Of a DNA stretch of 6,837 nucleotides, positions 6,267 to 6,837 are shown one piece after another (position 1 is the stretch's first letter; every line of letters starts with the position of its first letter). Under the pieces are notes generated by a model, which did no database searches, was not told where the DNA came from, and was given only the letters and a program-made list of their open reading frames with translations. Both the position numbers and the translations under genes were made by a program. The stretch comes from Quisquiliibacterium sp. (GTDB lineage: Bacteria; Pseudomonadota; Gammaproteobacteria; Burkholderiales; Burkholderiaceae_E), in the NCBI GenBank assembly GCA_023257915.1, contig JALRBB010000407.1:1-6837 (forward strand). Direction: 5' to 3'.

Positions 6267-6286
6267 CCGCGGGGTTCGCCTCGCGG
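6267..6286 (+). other. Stem-loop with UUCG tetraloop after the rubrerythrin gene
   Basis: An 8-bp stem (CCGCGGGG with CCTCGCGG, one G-U pair) closes a UUCG tetraloop, starting 16 nt after the stop codon. No T-tract follows, so it is not an intrinsic terminator by itself. It could protect the 3' end of the rubrerythrin mRNA. Confidence 0.5.
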
Positions 6287-6323
6287 ATCGGTACGCATCT
6301 TTGTGAAGCGTTCCCGATCAGGC

Positions 6324-6363
6324 CACGGGGGAGCGCGACGCCCGCGTCTCCCCCGTGTTTTTT
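6324..6363 (+). terminator. Rho-independent terminator after the rubrerythrin gene
   Basis: CACGGGGGAG (6324-6333) pairs perfectly with CTCCCCCGTG (6348-6357). Inside, CGCG (6334-6337) pairs with CGCG (6343-6346) around loop ACGCC with one bulged T. Six T residues follow (6358-6363). It is a textbook intrinsic terminator for plus-strand transcription, placed 73 bp after the rubrerythrin stop. Confidence 0.92.
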
Positions 6364-6380
6364 CTGTCGAACCAGACAGA
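6363..6380. repeat. Dyad TCTGTC-N6-GACAGA upstream of the Fe-S protein gene
   Basis: This perfect 6+6 inverted repeat with spacer GAACCA starts at the last T of the terminator and ends 34 bp before the next start codon. It could be an operator for the downstream gene or a small mRNA hairpin. No convincing -35/-10 pair is seen in this short gap. Confidence 0.35.
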
Positions 6381-6414
6381 CTTGAAAAATAAGACTCCCC
6401 CTCAGGACCCCATC

Positions 6415-6837
6415 ATGAGCACTCGCGAAGGTTCACTCGAAGCACCGACCCGCCATCCGCTCGACTGGAAGAACCCCGAGTTCTACGACGAGACCTCATG
6501 CCTGGCAGAGATGGAGCGCGTCTTCGACATCTGTCACGGATGCCGTCGCTGCGTGAGCCTGTGCAACTCGTTTCCAGTGCTGTTCGACCTGGTCGATGAA
6601 AGCCCGACCATGGAGGTTGATGGCGTCGACAAGAAGGACTATTGGAAAGTCGTTGACCAGTGCTATCTGTGCGACGTCTGCTACCTCACGAAGTGTCCGT
6701 ATGTGCCGCCGCACCCGTGGAATCTTGATTTCCCGCATCTCATGCTGCGGGGCAAGGCGATTCAGTTCAAACAGGGAACGCCGACTCGTTTTCGTGATGT
6801 GCAGCTCGCCTCGACAGATCGTAACGGCAAGCTCGCA
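6415..6837 (+). CDS. Two-cluster 4Fe-4S protein, GlpC/heterodisulfide-reductase-like, 3' end outside the window
   Basis: The frame stays open to the window end, so 141 N-terminal residues are visible. Two 4Fe-4S motifs are clear: C40-x2-C43-x2-C46-x3-C50 (CHGCRRCVSLCN) and C83-x2-C86-x2-C89-x4-C94-P (CYLCDVCYLTKCP), followed by YVPPHPWNLDFPHLMLR. This layout is that of the N-terminal ferredoxin domain of GlpC/HdrD-type Fe-S oxidoreductases, which normally continue into CCG (cysteine-rich) domains; those would lie beyond the window. In the second motif a four-residue gap before the last cysteine is unusual relative to the canonical three. ATG 6415 has AGGA 7 nt upstream (6404-6407). The rubrerythrin/Fe-S gene order suggests a shared redox role. 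From memory, a DUF3501 gene often follows this pair in proteobacteria; that cannot be checked here. Confidence 0.85.
   Translation, partial: MSTREGSLEAPTRHPLDWKNPEFYDETSCLAEMERVFDICHGCRRCVSLCNSFPVLFDLVDESPTMEVDGVDKKDYWKVVDQCYLCDVCYLTKCPYVPPHPWNLDFPHLMLRGKAIQFKQGTPTRFRDVQLASTDRNGKLA

Noticed and set aside
5810..6298. Minus-strand open frame opposite the rubrerythrin gene
   Set aside because: The plus strand encodes a full set of diiron ligands; the antisense product has no recognisable feature.
1..6837. CRISPR arrays, tRNA or rRNA genes, insertion sequences, phage or integron features
   Set aside because: No repeat-spacer pattern, cloverleaf, transposase, integrase or terminal inverted repeats were seen on either strand.

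Overview
The window is a compact, GC-rich proteobacterial chromosome segment with housekeeping and stress genes and no sign of mobile DNA. The proteins (an LplT-type transporter, TsaB, RimI, a family 4 uracil-DNA glycosylase, an OmpR/EnvZ pair close to the enterobacterial one, and a short rubrerythrin followed by a GlpC/HdrD-like Fe-S protein) suggest a gamma- or betaproteobacterium. A Xanthomonadales-like lineage is my best guess, but this is an inference from protein style and not a database match.

Layout: positions 1-951 hold the 3' part of an MFS lysophospholipid transporter gene on the plus strand. It converges, across a 63-bp gap, on a minus-strand cluster running from 3428 down to 1015: a small secreted Arg/His/Glu-rich protein, tsaB, rimI and a family 4 uracil-DNA glycosylase gene. 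tsaB and rimI are 3 nt apart, and rimI and the glycosylase gene overlap by about 14 nt, so these three are almost certainly co-transcribed. Divergent from this cluster, ompR and envZ (3550-5688) form a two-gene plus-strand operon. A 139-bp gap with a plausible sigma-70 promoter then leads to a rubredoxin-less rubrerythrin gene (5828-6250). A strong intrinsic terminator follows, and then the start of a two-cluster Fe-S protein gene that runs off the window.

The most unusual region is the 121-bp divergent gap between the small secreted protein gene and ompR (3429-3549). It carries two exact copies of the dyad GCAAGG-N6-CCTTGC, 60 bp apart, on either side of two AAACCGT direct repeats. Both divergent genes, and also tsaB, have a -10-like hexamer (TAAAAT, TATCAT, TAAAAT) exactly 6 nt before the ATG and no Shine-Dalgarno sequence. 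That is the layout expected of leaderless transcripts. By contrast, the glycosylase, rubrerythrin and Fe-S genes have clear Shine-Dalgarno sequences.

Functionally, OmpR/EnvZ would sense envelope or osmotic conditions, and the divergent secreted peptide is a candidate regulon member. TsaB and RimI serve tRNA t6A modification and ribosomal protein S18 N-acetylation. The glycosylase removes uracil from DNA. The rubrerythrin/Fe-S pair looks like a peroxide-defence or redox module that continues beyond the window.
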